Positions 1 through 7,898 are shown, counted from the first letter of the stretch. The stretch: 35,115 nt of DNA from Gemmatimonas sp. (GCA_021154325.1 JAJKIR010000011.1:1-35115), one strand, 5' to 3'. Notes: generated from the letters alone by a model not told the origin. Numbers and translations: made by a program.

Positions 1-1
1 C

Positions 2-2425
2 CGCCTCGCCCTCCGCCGCTCCCGGAAGCGTGTGGGCTTCACGCTGGTCGCCGTGCTCTCCCTCGCCCTCGGCATCGGCGCGAATACGGCAATCTTCAGT
101 CTCATCGACGCCATCCTCCTCCGGCGCACGCCGATTCCGCACCCGGAACAGGTGGCCGAGATCTACCAGCACCAGCCCCAGTTCGCGTACGCGCCGTTCT
201 CGTACCCGGATTATCACGATTTCCGCGACGCGACGCATTCAGTCTTTGCTCAAATGTCCATCTCGCAGTACGGCATCGCGGCCCGAGACATGGGGGACCA
301 CGTCGAGACGATGACGGGCGAATTGGTCAATGGCGACTACTTCCGCCTGCTCGGGATCAGCCCCGTCGTCGGGCGCTTGCTCGGCCCCGAGGACGACGTT
401 TCCCCCGGTGCGCATCCGGTGATCGCGATCTCCTACGACTACTGGACGCGCTACTTCAATCGCGATCCGCGCGTCGTCGGGCAGCGCCTGCGGCTCGCTG
501 GGCGCGACTACACCGTCGTGGGAGTGGTGCCGAAGTCATACGCGGGAGCAGTGGCCGGGCTCGCCCCGGCGTTCTATGGCTCGATCCAGATGATCAACCA
601 GATCAATGCCGGGTTTGGCAATCAGCTGAAGGCACGCGGCAGTCACTCGCTCTTTCTCAAGGCGCGGCTCGCGCCCAACGTCTCCATGGCTCAGGCGCGC
701 GCCACCGCGGCGACCTTCACCGCCGACATGCATCGTCGTTATGCAACGGACTGGTCGGGGGCGTCGCTCACCGTGGTGCCGGAGTCGGACATCATGGTCA
801 ACCCGCTGCTCGACGGCGTCGTCGTGCCCGCTGCCACCGCCCTCATGATCGTCGTCGGGCTCGTGCTGCTCGTCGCCTGCGCGAACCTCGCCAGCTTCCT
901 CCTCGCGCAGGCACGCGACCGCCAGCGAGACGTCGCCATTCGCCTGGCCATCGGCGCGACACGTCGCACGCTCATTCAGCAATTGCTGACGGAGTCGCTG
1001 CTCCTCGCGCTCGTCGGCGGATGTGCCGGCGTCCTCCTCTCGCGCATCGCCCTCGGCGCGCTCCTCGGCGCCGATCTCCCACTGCCGATCCCGATCACGC
1101 TCGACGTGTCCCTCGACGCGCGGGTCCTCGGCTTCGCGATCGGCGCGTCCGCCGTGGCGGGTGTGCTCTTCGGGCTTCTCCCTGCGCTCCAGACGACGCG
1201 GCCATCGGTAATCGAGTGGATCAAGAACGAGAACGCCGGGGGCGGACCGCGGCGTCGAGCGACCATGCGCAACGCGCTCGTCGTCGGCCAGGTGGCGGTG
1301 TCGCTGCTGCTCCTCGTCACGGCATCGCTTTTCCTGCGGAGCCTTCAGTCGCAGATGCACGTCGACCCAGGATTCGGGAAGGCACCCGCAGGGATGGTCT
1401 GGTTCGCGATTCCCGCCGATCGCTACGACTCGACGCGCACCCTGCTCCTGCTCGACGAGATCGAGCGGAAGAGCAGCGCGATTCCTGGCGTGCGCGCGGT
1501 GGGCGTCATCGACAACATGCTCCTCAATCCGCTCAGTCAACAGTCGAAGCGCCTGACGATTGCGGGCTACACGCCGCCGAAGGGCCAGCTCGGTTTCGAG
1601 ATCGACTACGCCGTCGCCGATTCCGGCTTCTTCGATGCGGCGGGGATCCGCATCGTGCGCGGCCGCGCGTTCAACGCGACGGACACGCGCGAGGCACCGA
1701 GGGTGGCGATCATCAATGAGGTGATGGCGCAGCGCTTCTGGCCAGGGCGCAGTCCGGTTGGCGAGACCTTCCGCTCCGATACGGTGCCCTACCGCATCGT
1801 CGGCGTCTCCCGCACCACCAAGGTCCGCTCGTTAGGCGAGGAGCCGAAGCCGTTCTTCTTCGGCAACGTGCGGCAGGCGCCCTCGGAGAACCTGATGCTC
1901 GTCGCACGCACCGACGGCGACGCCGATCGCACCGCGGTCAAACTCCTTGGCGCGCTTCGCGAGAGCGCTCCCGAGCTGCTGCTCATCCAGGCGAAGACGC
2001 TCGAGCGCCACATCGCGGCGATTGTGCTGCCCGCGCGACTCGGCGCGATCGCGTTCACGCTCTTCGCCGGGCTCGCGCTCGCCCTTGCCATCCTCGGGGT
2101 ATATGGCGTCGTGAGCTACGCCGTCGCGCGCCGAACGCGCGAGGTTGGCATCCGGATCGCCGTCGGCGCGCAGCCGGGTGCGGTCGTCAGGCTGTTGATG
2201 CGGGAGGGAATCACGCTGGTGGTGATCGGCGCCGGGATCGGCCTCGTGCTCGGTCTCGTGGTGAGCCGATTGTTGCAGACGCTGCTCTTTGGCGTCGAGC
2301 CCGGCGATCCGCTGACGTTCGTCGGCGCGCCGGTCATATTGCTGGCCGTGGGCGCGATCGCGTCGCTGTTGCCCGCGCGGCGGGCGAGCCGGGTCGATCC
2401 GGCTCGCGTGCTCAAGGCGGAGTGA
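2..2425 (+). CDS. ABC-type permease of the MacB/FtsX (ADOP) family, 5' partial
   Basis: Membrane permease of the duplicated MacB_PCD/FtsX type often called ADOP in Acidobacteria and Gemmatimonadota; the transported substrate is unknown. The frame is open from the first bases of the window, so the true start lies upstream and 807 residues are visible. Near the visible N-terminus is the family hallmark [19 protein letters not shown] in the first transmembrane helix. A periplasmic MacB_PCD region follows (about residues 40-250), then an FtsX block with three helices (about 270-400), a second periplasmic region, and a second FtsX block ending in the typical [17 protein letters not shown] tail. 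The usual N-terminal cytoplasmic helical segment must lie before the window. No ATPase gene is visible, as is common for these orphan permeases. The stop lies 6 bp from the convergent NmrA-like gene. Confidence 0.93.
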   Translation, partial: RLALRRSRKRVGFTLVAVLSLALGIGANTAIFSLIDAILLRRTPIPHPEQVAEIYQHQPQFAYAPFSYPDYHDFRDATHSVFAQMSISQYGIAARDMGDHVETMTGELVNGDYFRLLGISPVVGRLLGPEDDVSPGAHPVIAISYDYWTRYFNRDPRVVGQRLRLAGRDYTVVGVVPKSYAGAVAGLAPAFYGSIQMINQINAGFGNQLKARGSHSLFLKARLAPNVSMAQARATAATFTADMHRRYATDWSGASLTVVPESDIMVNPLLDGVVVPAATALMIVVGLVLLVACANLASFLLAQARDRQRDVAIRLAIGATRRTLIQQLLTESLLLALVGGCAGVLLSRIALGALLGADLPLPIPITLDVSLDARVLGFAIGASAVAGVLFGLLPALQTTRPSVIEWIKNENAGGGPRRRATMRNALVVGQVAVSLLLLVTASLFLRSLQSQMHVDPGFGKAPAGMVWFAIPADRYDSTRTLLLLDEIERKSSAIPGVRAVGVIDNMLLNPLSQQSKRLTIAGYTPPKGQLGFEIDYAVADSGFFDAAGIRIVRGRAFNATDTREAPRVAIINEVMAQRFWPGRSPVGETFRSDTVPYRIVGVSRTTKVRSLGEEPKPFFFGNVRQAPSENLMLVARTDGDADRTAVKLLGALRESAPELLLIQAKTLERHIAAIVLPARLGAIAFTLFAGLALALAILGVYGVVSYAVARRTREVGIRIAVGAQPGAVVRLLMREGITLVVIGAGIGLVLGLVVSRLLQTLLFGVEPGDPLTFVGAPVILLAVGAIASLLPARRASRVDPARVLKAE

Positions 2426-2431
2426 CGACTG

Positions 2432-3364
2432 TCAGAGTGTGGGGGGCGCGACTTCCGTGACGCGCGACGTGCCTAAAGACAGCGACCGGGCCGGCCTCGC
2501 ACCAGCGAATTCGCGTATCGATGTGAGCTGCAGCGGAAACGCGACCAGAGTCTGTGACATGTCCACGACGTCGCCGCGCGCATAGCCGAGCATCAGGGCG
2601 GCGAATGACTGTTCGAGCGGGTCCTGAGCGCTCGCGTACTGCTGCTCGAGTGCTTCTTCCGCAACATGCTCCAGAGCGAAGGTGCGACCTGTGGACTGCT
2701 CGAAGGTTTCGACCGCGTCGAGTGGGCTGAGGGCCTCCGGCCCGCCCAGCTCGATGATCGCATTCCGCGCCGCCGGCGTCGTTAGGCTGCGGACTACGAA
2801 GCGAGCGACGTCCTTGAGGGAGATGAAGCTGATTGGAGCGCGGCCCGCGCCATAGATCCGTGCCTGGGCATTGGCAGGGTCGAAGCCTAACGCGGGGCTC
2901 AGCCACACTTCCATGAAGTAGCTCGGCCGAAGGATGGTGTACGTGAGGCCACTGTCGCGAAGCGCCTGCTCGACCGCGCGCTTCGCGGTGGTCAGCGGAC
3001 AGCCGATCGTGTGGTTGCCCGAGTACGAGACGTACACGAAGCGGGAAACGCCGCTGGCCTTCGCAGCTTCGATGAGCTGTAGCTGCCCGTCCTGATCGAC
3101 CGAAGCGATTGTGTCACCTGCTTGTCGCGAGAGCGTCGTTGACGCCGTGGTGATCACGACCTCAGCGCCCGCGCATGCGGCCACGAGCGTAGCGGGGTCT
3201 TTGAGATCGCCCGTGACGAGCTCCGCGCCGAGCACCCGCAATGCTTCCACGCGGCTTTCATCCGACGTTGGGCGCACGAGCGCGCGCACTGGATGACCGG
3301 CGGCGGAGAGTTGACGGCAAATCTCGCCACCCAATAGACCGGTTGCTCCCACGACGAGAATCAT
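2432..3364 (-). CDS. NmrA-like / atypical SDR NAD(P)-binding protein
   Basis: A 310-residue NAD(P)-binding Rossmann protein of the NmrA-like atypical short-chain dehydrogenase group. Such proteins act as NAD(P)H sensors or reductases in the cytoplasm; the substrate cannot be told. The N-terminus shows the dinucleotide motif GATGLLGG (GxxGxxG) at residues 6-13, followed by an Arg-rich stretch (ALVRPTSDESR) that suggests NADP(H) preference. RFVYVSYSG and LTYTILRPSYFMEVW are typical NmrA blocks. The start is fixed by an AAAGGAG ribosome site six bases upstream. It is the last minus-strand gene of the MarR locus, about 50 bp after the preceding gene, so cotranscription is likely but not proven. 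NAD(P)H sensing would suit an oxidative or electrophile-stress regulon; that link is inference. Confidence 0.9.
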   Translation of the reverse strand: MILVVGATGLLGGEICRQLSAAGHPVRALVRPTSDESRVEALRVLGAELVTGDLKDPATLVAACAGAEVVITTASTTLSRQAGDTIASVDQDGQLQLIEAAKASGVSRFVYVSYSGNHTIGCPLTTAKRAVEQALRDSGLTYTILRPSYFMEVWLSPALGFDPANAQARIYGAGRAPISFISLKDVARFVVRSLTTPAARNAIIELGGPEALSPLDAVETFEQSTGRTFALEHVAEEALEQQYASAQDPLEQSFAALMLGYARGDVVDMSQTLVAFPLQLTSIREFAGARPARSLSLGTSRVTEVAPPTL

Positions 3365-3417
3365 GAGCCGCTCCTTTTTCGCGAAGCTGCCTCACCAGCA
3401 GCCCGGCGTCAAGCAGT

Positions 3418-3999
3418 TCAGCGCATCGACGGAGGTTCGAGCCCAGGGCTCCGACGTCCAAACCTCTCGCGAAAGCCAGAGAGACGCCCGGGCTTGGACG
3501 CCGAGAGACTCGGTGTCACATACTGCGCGACGGAGGGCCGATAACGAGGCTTCGGCCGGACCATCGCCCAGGCGATACCGGATTTGAATAGCGCGTGATT
3601 CGCGCCGAGCACGACATCTCGCTTCCGGCTATCGGCGAGCCCCGGCGGAAGATCGATCGTGAAGCCGAACCAGCGTGTCGCATGCCATGCGTCACTGTGC
3701 GGACGCACGAGCTCAGCGATCGGACGACCACTCGCGACGATCAGCTCGTGGCCGCCGCGCCACTCGATCGCGAGCGGCTCCGTATCGATGGGCGTTGGCC
3801 GCACGCCCAATATACGCGCCAGCTTGCGCGAGACGGTCCGGTGCGCGACCCAGGCGGCATTCGCCGCCTCGTTCGCATGTGCGAAACCGAAGAAGCCCAC
3901 GCGATCGCCAGCGAGCCAGGCAACCGGCCGCTCGTCACGAAGCAAGTAGCGGGTCGGGGGTGGAAGGTCGATGCGCATTGGGGCAAGTTGCGTTGCCAT
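3418..3999 (-). CDS. Unknown protein, paralog D of a four-member local family
   Basis: A 193-residue soluble protein with no family I recognise. The start at 3999 is chosen because GGAGG lies just upstream and the relatives align from here; a longer open frame runs upstream but overlaps the neighbouring gene. It shares with the proteins at 5953-6549, 6599-7093 and 7093-7533 an N-terminal block (here PVAWLAGDRVGFFGF, then NEAANAAWVAH), a middle block (HELIVASGRPIAELVRP) and a third block (WFGFTIDLPP). It is closest to paralog C: both have W-F-G-F near the third block and a G-x-x-W-A step after it. The C-terminal 50 residues are basic, Ser/Pro rich and probably disordered. It lies 79 bp downstream of the universal stress gene without an obvious promoter, so it is probably in the same transcript. 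Confidence 0.82.
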   Translation of the reverse strand: MATQLAPMRIDLPPPTRYLLRDERPVAWLAGDRVGFFGFAHANEAANAAWVAHRTVSRKLARILGVRPTPIDTEPLAIEWRGGHELIVASGRPIAELVRPHSDAWHATRWFGFTIDLPPGLADSRKRDVVLGANHALFKSGIAWAMVRPKPRYRPSVAQYVTPSLSASKPGRLSGFRERFGRRSPGLEPPSMR

Positions 4000-4078
4000 G
4001 AGAATCCTCCGTCTGAAGAGTGAGTAAGATTGAAACATCACTGCTGGCGCGAGTAGCCGCTCGGTACCGCGCCTGGGG

Positions 4079-5035
4079 TCATGCAGCCGTCGCGCGTGCC
4101 GGTGCCACGAGGACCGAGGTTCGTGCGTCGCGGAGCACACTCGCCGCGATGCTCTCGGAGCGACTTGCCAAGTGGGGAGCGGAGCGGAAGCCCATCACGA
4201 TCAAGGCACTCGACTCACGTTCGGCGTACTCCAGGATCATTCGCGCGGAATCGCCCCGAAGGGTGAGCGAGTGCGGCACCACATCCAGCCTCACGTCCCT
4301 CGCCAGTGCTTCTTCCTCGAGCTCGCGCTGAAGCTGCGCGAAGAGTCGCGCGACGCCTTCCGTGTTCTTGTCGTGCCAGGCAGGGTGCCCGAGCGCGACG
4401 TAGTCGAGCTCGGGCTCGACATGGAGAAGCGTGAGCTGCGCGCTGTTGCCCAGTAGCGCAAGGCTCGTTCGCGCTGCATGCCTGCTCGCCGCACTGAAGT
4501 CCGTCGCGATGAGAACTTTCGTGGGTAGCAGTTGTTGGTGGGCGGGCACGGCGAGGACTGGCGTGCCAGTCATCGTAGCGGCGCGCACGATCGTGTCCAC
4601 CTGGCGTGTGCGCTCGTCGCCGCTCTCCTCGAGGGCGACCATCAGGAGTCGTGGCGCGCGCTTTCTCGCTTCCTCCGCCATCACCGTGGGCAGCGTTCCG
4701 AGAGCGGCATCGATACTCCAGTACGCCCCGCGCCCGACTGTCGTGTGCAAGAGTTGACGCGTCGTCTGGTGCACCCGGCGGAGCCTCGCCTCGGTCAGAT
4801 CCGCGCGCTCCTCGGTCGTTACGGCCCGCGACCTGGTGACAGGATTGGATACTCCAATCAGGTGCACATTGATCTGGTCACGGCGAGCGAGCAACTCGGC
4901 GACGCTCAGCACGCCGCGTTCGAGCCCGGTGTTCTCGACGGCGACGAGGAGCCCCTGTCCGGCGCCGAGCGAGCGACGATCCGACAGGAGATCCAACGAC
5001 CGGGACGGACGATGATGAAGTTGTTGTTTGATCAT
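4079..5035 (-). CDS. Two-domain universal stress protein (UspA family)
   Basis: A 318-residue cytoplasmic protein with two tandem Usp folds. Domain 1 (about residues 26-165) starts with GLLVAVENTGLERGVLSVAELLARRD and is diverged. Domain 2 (about 168-318) has the typical KVLIATDFSAASRHAA opening and ends ALIVMGFRS ... VLRDARTSVLVAP. The usual ATP-loop pattern G-x2-G-x9-G-(S/T) is not intact in domain 2 (GFRSAPHLASRSES), so nucleotide binding is doubtful. The start at 5035 is set by CCGGAGG a few bases upstream; the longer open frame to 5161 would run back across a MarR-type operator (5088-5107) to the end of the marR gene and is unlikely. It sits between marR and paralog D on the same strand. 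Universal stress proteins commonly accompany redox or envelope stress responses. Confidence 0.9.
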   Translation of the reverse strand: MIKQQLHHRPSRSLDLLSDRRSLGAGQGLLVAVENTGLERGVLSVAELLARRDQINVHLIGVSNPVTRSRAVTTEERADLTEARLRRVHQTTRQLLHTTVGRGAYWSIDAALGTLPTVMAEEARKRAPRLLMVALEESGDERTRQVDTIVRAATMTGTPVLAVPAHQQLLPTKVLIATDFSAASRHAARTSLALLGNSAQLTLLHVEPELDYVALGHPAWHDKNTEGVARLFAQLQRELEEEALARDVRLDVVPHSLTLRGDSARMILEYAERESSALIVMGFRSAPHLASRSESIAASVLRDARTSVLVAPARATAA

Positions 5036-5087
5036 TCCATCCTCCGGAAAGAAGATTCGGTGTCTATGCCTTGTAGTCCTTGTGCGT

Positions 5088-5107
5088 TCTGTCGTTACAA
5101 CGACTAT
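5088..5107 (-). promoter_or_regulatory. MarR-type operator upstream of the universal stress gene
   Basis: The core GTCGTTACAACGAC (5091-5104) is an inverted repeat differing by one base from the core at 5686-5699. Over 20 bp it matches the perfect palindrome at 5683-5702 at 16 positions. It lies about 55 bp upstream of the usp start, in the 122-bp gap after marR. Unlike the other two copies it has no convincing TTGACA or TATCCT boxes around it, so it may act on readthrough from marR or on an unrecognised promoter. Confidence 0.65.
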
Positions 5108-5157
5108 TTCGCTGGCAGCATCCTGCTCTGTGCTCGATGCTGGCTTTCTGATGGTGC

Positions 5158-5637
5158 TCAAATGACCGGCCCGACCTCGGCAACTTTTTGAAGCAGCTTG
5201 CGAAGCTCGCGAATCCCGCGCTCGCCCAGCGGACCGATTTGACGCGCGTGCAGCGCCGCCACGGAGTCTTCCAACTTCTCGAGCAGGCGGGTGCCTTCCG
5301 TCGTGATCCGCGCCGTGATGACGCGGCGATCGGCTGCGTCTCGGCTTCGACGCGCCAGGCCACGCTTCTCCAGCCGGTCGAGCAGGCGCGTGACGTCGGG
5401 ATCGCCGGCCGGAGATCGGAGCGCGATCTCGCTCAACTGCGTGCCGGCGGCCCCGGCATCACGGAGAATGCGGAGCACATGATATTGGTCGGGCGTCACC
5501 CCGGATGGCCGCAACAATGTTGCGAGCTCGTGAATTAACTCCCCGGAGACGTGTTGGAGCAGGAGATAGATCTCGCGCTCCTCGGTTTCCACCGTCTCGA
5601 ACCGCCAGGTGCGTCGCGTCTGAGTATGTGGTAGCAC
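5158..5637 (-). CDS. MarR-family transcriptional regulator
   Basis: A winged-helix dimeric repressor. After an N-terminal dimerisation helix (EREIYLLLQHVSGELIHEL) come SGVTPDQYHVLRILRDAG, the recognition region LSEIALRSPAGDPDVTRLLDRLEKRGLARR, and a wing with the family signature RDAADRRVITARITTEG, then the C-terminal dimerisation helices. The start is uncertain. The open frame reaches 5733, but its first residues are encoded by the promoter and operator at 5680-5708, so translation must begin downstream: GTG at 5637 (159 aa, used here) or GTG at 5592 (144 aa, weak GGCGG upstream). A perfect palindrome in its own promoter implies autoregulation. The same operator occurs before usp and before the paralog operon, so it is probably the local regulator. 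The ligand is unknown. Confidence 0.9.
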   Translation of the reverse strand: MLPHTQTRRTWRFETVETEEREIYLLLQHVSGELIHELATLLRPSGVTPDQYHVLRILRDAGAAGTQLSEIALRSPAGDPDVTRLLDRLEKRGLARRSRDAADRRVITARITTEGTRLLEKLEDSVAALHARQIGPLGERGIRELRKLLQKVAEVGPVI

Positions 5638-5679
5638 GGTGAGCGTCTGTCGGTCTCGGGATGTCAATAGTATACATGT

Positions 5680-5708
5680 AGGATAGTCGTTATAACGACT
5701 ATTGTCAA
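5680..5708 (-). promoter_or_regulatory. marR promoter with a perfect operator palindrome in the spacer
   Basis: On the minus strand a consensus -35 TTGACA (5708-5703) and a -10 TATCCT (5685-5680) are separated by exactly 17 bp. The spacer and box edges carry the perfect 20-bp palindrome ATAGTCGTTATAACGACTAT (5683-5702). A dimer bound here would block RNA polymerase directly. Transcription should start near 5673, upstream of both candidate marR start codons. The same boxes with the same spacing recur at 7870-7898. Confidence 0.85.
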
Positions 5709-5729
5709 GCCCTCGCGGCTCGTCTGGCC

Positions 5730-5969
5730 TCATCCCGCACGGCCTTCCGCGTCGAGGCGATGCCTAACGGGTGCGGGCGATGCGCGAACGCCGACGTCGG
5801 GTGCGGATGGCAAGCGCGATCTTGCCTCCATCGGCGGTCCGGCGCGAAGCGAGCCCCAGCCGGGGGGATCGCTCGCGGGGAAGCTGTCCCGTGCGGCTTC
5901 GTCGACTACATCCGGGTGGAGATCGACCTCGAGAGGTGCTGATGGGAATCTTTCAGGCGGCGGGCGCAT
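5730..5969 (-). CDS. Small SFPASDPP-motif protein of unknown function
   Basis: A 79-residue protein. It contains DEAARDSFPASDPPGW at about residues 23-38, a motif (acidic start, then F-P-A-S-D-P) known from many small uncharacterised bacterial proteins; its role has not been established to my knowledge. The remainder is Pro, Arg and Ala rich with no predicted membrane segment. The ATG at 5969 has a clear GGAGG at ideal distance and overlaps the last 17 bases of the preceding gene, so the two are translationally coupled. It is the last gene before the marR promoter and so closes the operon that starts at 7870-7898. Confidence 0.72.
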   Translation of the reverse strand: MRPPPERFPSAPLEVDLHPDVVDEAARDSFPASDPPGWGSLRAGPPMEARSRLPSAPDVGVRASPAPVRHRLDAEGRAG

Positions 5970-6549
5970 GTTCCACCTCCAGGCTGAGTGCGTGAGTGAG
6001 GTCGAGCGGAACCTCAGGCATCGCGACGGGCGTTGCCGCCGCCGCCTCGACTGTCGCGCTGTTCACCAGTGGCGCACTTCGGACCGCCCAGCGTACGCCG
6101 GCTCGTCTCAGCCCGCGGTAGATGACATGTGCGCTACTATCGATCTCGAGCGGCGGTGTGCTGGGAGGGAAGGGGATCTCGAAGCCGAACCACTGGCTGG
6201 CTGCGGGCGCCTCCTCGTCTCCGGGTACAGCGGGAGTCTGCCCGGGCCGTAGCAGGCGAGCGACACGCTCATTCGCGACTTCGATCCATTCATTCTCCGC
6301 TTCTCGCGAGAGCTGAGGCGTCGATTCGATGTATGGGGCCGGCTCGCGACGGCTCTTCGCGGCGCGCCGCTCGAGCGCGACGTGCGCGACCCATGCGGCA
6401 GCCAATGCTTCGTTCAGCGTCGCAAATCCGGTGAACCCCAGGCGCTTTTCGCCGATCCACCCAATAGTCCCCGTCCCATCCAACAATCGCGCGTAGACAG
6501 AACGAGGCGGTGGCATCGGCAGTTGAGACGTCATTCGCGAAAGCTGCAT
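5953..6549 (-). CDS. Unknown protein, paralog C of a four-member local family
   Basis: A 198-residue soluble protein, no named family recognised. Family block 1 is TIGWIGEKRLGFTGF followed by NEALAAAWVAHVALERR; block 2 is NEWIEVANERVARLLRP; block 3 is WFGFEIPFPP, followed by a helical region ending GVRWAV. The C-terminal 45 residues are Ala/Pro/Val rich and not shared with the relatives. The ATG at 6549 follows GGAGG at good distance; ATG codons at residues 6 and 12 are alternatives. It follows paralog B by 49 bp and overlaps the SFPASDPP gene downstream. Paralog D (3418-3999) is its nearest relative. Confidence 0.82.
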   Translation of the reverse strand: MQLSRMTSQLPMPPPRSVYARLLDGTGTIGWIGEKRLGFTGFATLNEALAAAWVAHVALERRAAKSRREPAPYIESTPQLSREAENEWIEVANERVARLLRPGQTPAVPGDEEAPAASQWFGFEIPFPPSTPPLEIDSSAHVIYRGLRRAGVRWAVRSAPLVNSATVEAAAATPVAMPEVPLDLTHALSLEVEHAPAA

Positions 6550-6598
6550 CGTGTCCTCCGCTGGCTGTAGTCATCGTTGTGGTCCATTGGTCCGCTTG

Positions 6599-7093
6599 TC
6601 AAAGGCCAGTTGTGCCGGCTGGCATGTTAGCGGGTTCGAAACAATCGCCGAGGCTGCTGTGGGCGGCCGTCATGGCCCGCGCCACAGCCAATATTGCCGC
6701 CTCCGAGACGTACGATGGAAGCACGAACTCCAGCGCATGTGAGCGCGCCGCTGCCTCGTTAGGTACGTGAAGCGTGCCTGGCCGATGAAGGCGCGCCACC
6801 GGAGTGCTGCCGGTGGCGACCCACTCATAGGCGCCATCGTGGACGAGGGTCAGCTCGCCAAGAGGGGCAACGCCACGCTTCCACGCCGGATACGCCCGGT
6901 GGAGCACGCCATCAACGACTCGATGCAGCATGGGTGCGGACGCGAGGGCATCGCCGACCGAATCGAACCCGGCGATGCCAACGGCGTGGCCGCGGACCCA
7001 GGCGACAGTCTCTCCCGACGGGCCCTCGAAACGGTGCTTGCCGTCACCCAGGCTGATGAGACGCCCATCGGTTCCGATCGACGCGGCTCTCAT
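6599..7093 (-). CDS. Unknown protein, paralog B of a four-member local family
   Basis: A 164-residue soluble protein, no named family recognised. Its N-terminal part (RLISLGDGKHRFEGPSGE) resembles paralog A (DGRFRLFHGDRE), and the shared blocks follow: TVAWVRGHAVGIAGF, then GDALASAPMLHRVVDGVL; YEWVATGSTPVARLHRP; LEFVLPS. The start codon overlaps the stop of paralog A by one base (TAATG), so translation is coupled. It is the most diverged member: block 3 has lost the second Pro of LPP, and the tail after the last helix is short. Confidence 0.8.
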   Translation of the reverse strand: MRAASIGTDGRLISLGDGKHRFEGPSGETVAWVRGHAVGIAGFDSVGDALASAPMLHRVVDGVLHRAYPAWKRGVAPLGELTLVHDGAYEWVATGSTPVARLHRPGTLHVPNEAAARSHALEFVLPSYVSEAAILAVARAMTAAHSSLGDCFEPANMPAGTTGL

Positions 7094-7533
7094 TATCCGA
7101 CTCCGTCGAGAGCCAGCTCCGCGAACGCGCGGTGGCGAGCGAGGGAGGCATCGACGATCTGCGCCGCGGTGAGGGCGGCGCCGATGCGGGGCGGCAGCGT
7201 GAGCTCGAAGCCGTGGTTGCGATAATCGCCCCCATCGGGGAACGGCGTCGCGACCAACCGGCCGATCGCGACCCCGCCTAACGTGATCAGGCGCTCACCG
7301 CCATCGGTCCGGGAGCGGAGGGTGCGACCGCGGCGCGGTGCCGCCTCCTGGCGCCGCTGCCGTGCCAGCCAGTCGCTCAGGGCGTCGTACGCGACCGTCG
7401 CGGCACGCAGCGCCAACAGCTCGCTCTCCCAGCCGACGAAGCCGATCGCCCGTCCCTCTACCCAACCGACCTCGCGATCCCCGTGGAACAGACGGAAGCG
7501 GCCATCGCCGTATTCAAAGATGCTCATTGACAT
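7093..7533 (-). CDS. Unknown protein, paralog A of a four-member local family
   Basis: A 146-residue soluble protein and the shortest member of the family. Block 1 is EVGWVEGRAIGFVGW followed by an Ala-rich helix (LLALRAATVAYDALSDWLAR); block 2 is GERLITLGGVAIGRLV; block 3 is GFELTLPP, ending in a helix. The start at 7533 is preferred because AAAGGAG lies six bases upstream; the open frame to 7635 runs back into a strong hairpin (7609-7646). It is the first well-supported gene downstream of the promoter at 7870-7898 and is coupled to paralog B. The conserved aromatic/Gly pattern (G-W-V/I-x-G-x-x-x-G-F-x-G-F/W) suggests a compact beta-rich core; this is inference. Confidence 0.82.
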   Translation of the reverse strand: MSMSIFEYGDGRFRLFHGDREVGWVEGRAIGFVGWESELLALRAATVAYDALSDWLARQRRQEAAPRRGRTLRSRTDGGERLITLGGVAIGRLVATPFPDGGDYRNHGFELTLPPRIGAALTAAQIVDASLARHRAFAELALDGVG

Positions 7534-7608
7534 GACGAACTCCTTTCTAGGGTTCCTGGTGAAGGGCGTCGCCGGCATGGCGACCCCGGTGACTCGTTGC
7601 TGATAGGG

Positions 7609-7646
7609 CGACGCCCCGCATGCGTTGGTGTGCATGCGGGGCGTCG
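7609..7646. other. Strong hairpin in the leader of the paralog operon
   Basis: A perfect 15-bp inverted repeat (7609-7623 with 7632-7646) with an 8-base loop; the arm is CGACGCCCCGCATGC. Neither side is followed by a T-run, so it is not a typical intrinsic terminator. It lies about 75 bases upstream of the paralog A start within the presumed transcript from 7870, where it could act as an attenuator, RNA-stability element or protein-binding site. Confidence 0.6.
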
Positions 7647-7680
7647 TAAACCCTCGTCGGTGTGACGGTGGAGTCAGTCG

Positions 7681-7860
7681 CTATGCCATGGTCCGAGCTG
7701 GTCGGGGATGGCTTGCGACTCGAGGTCCAGTTGCCACATGCACTCCATCTGCGCAGGGCCGCTGAGCGAGCTCTTGGCGTGTCGAGAGCGCCTCGGCGGT
7801 ACGTCCCGGTCCGAGGCGCATGGCGGACACCCGCGTCTGGTAGAAAGAGTAGCGATTCAT
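7681..7860 (-). CDS. Possible small leaderless ORF
   Basis: A 59-codon open frame whose ATG (7860-7858) lies only about three bases after the predicted transcription start of the promoter at 7870-7898, so it would be leaderless or nearly so. The peptide starts MNRYSFYQTRVSAMRLG and resembles nothing I recognise. Codon quality falls in its second half, and another minus-strand frame over the same end encodes MECMWQLDLESQAIPDQLG ending near 7673 with better third-position GC. Either frame, a shifted combination of the two, or neither may be real. Otherwise the 7534-8090 stretch holds only the hairpin, the promoter and a short repeat. Confidence 0.25.
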   Translation of the reverse strand: MNRYSFYQTRVSAMRLGPGRTAEALSTRQELAQRPCADGVHVATGPRVASHPRPARTMA

Positions 7861-7869
7861 GGTGTCATG

Positions 7870-7898
7870 AGGATAGTCGTTATCACGACATATGTCAA
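7870..7898 (-). promoter_or_regulatory. Promoter with MarR-type operator for the paralog operon
   Basis: On the minus strand TTGACA (7898-7893) and TATCCT (7875-7870) are 17 bp apart, both boxes identical to the marR promoter. The spacer contains GTCGTGATAACGAC, which differs from the palindromic core at 5686-5699 by one base. It points towards paralogs A, B and C and the SFPASDPP gene. The shared boxes and operator imply joint control by the MarR protein at 5158. Confidence 0.8.

Noticed and set aside
536..1540. 334-codon minus-strand open frame
   Set aside because: Antisense to the ADOP permease; highly charged low-complexity peptide without family features.
5459..5677. 72-codon minus-strand ORF starting just after the marR -10 box
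   Set aside because: It lies in another frame over the well-supported marR gene, and its ATG would precede the predicted transcription start.
6566..6585. Fourth MarR operator before paralog C (TAGTCATCGTTGTGGTC)
   Set aside because: Half-site spacing is off by one or two bases and the arms do not pair; similarity is within chance.
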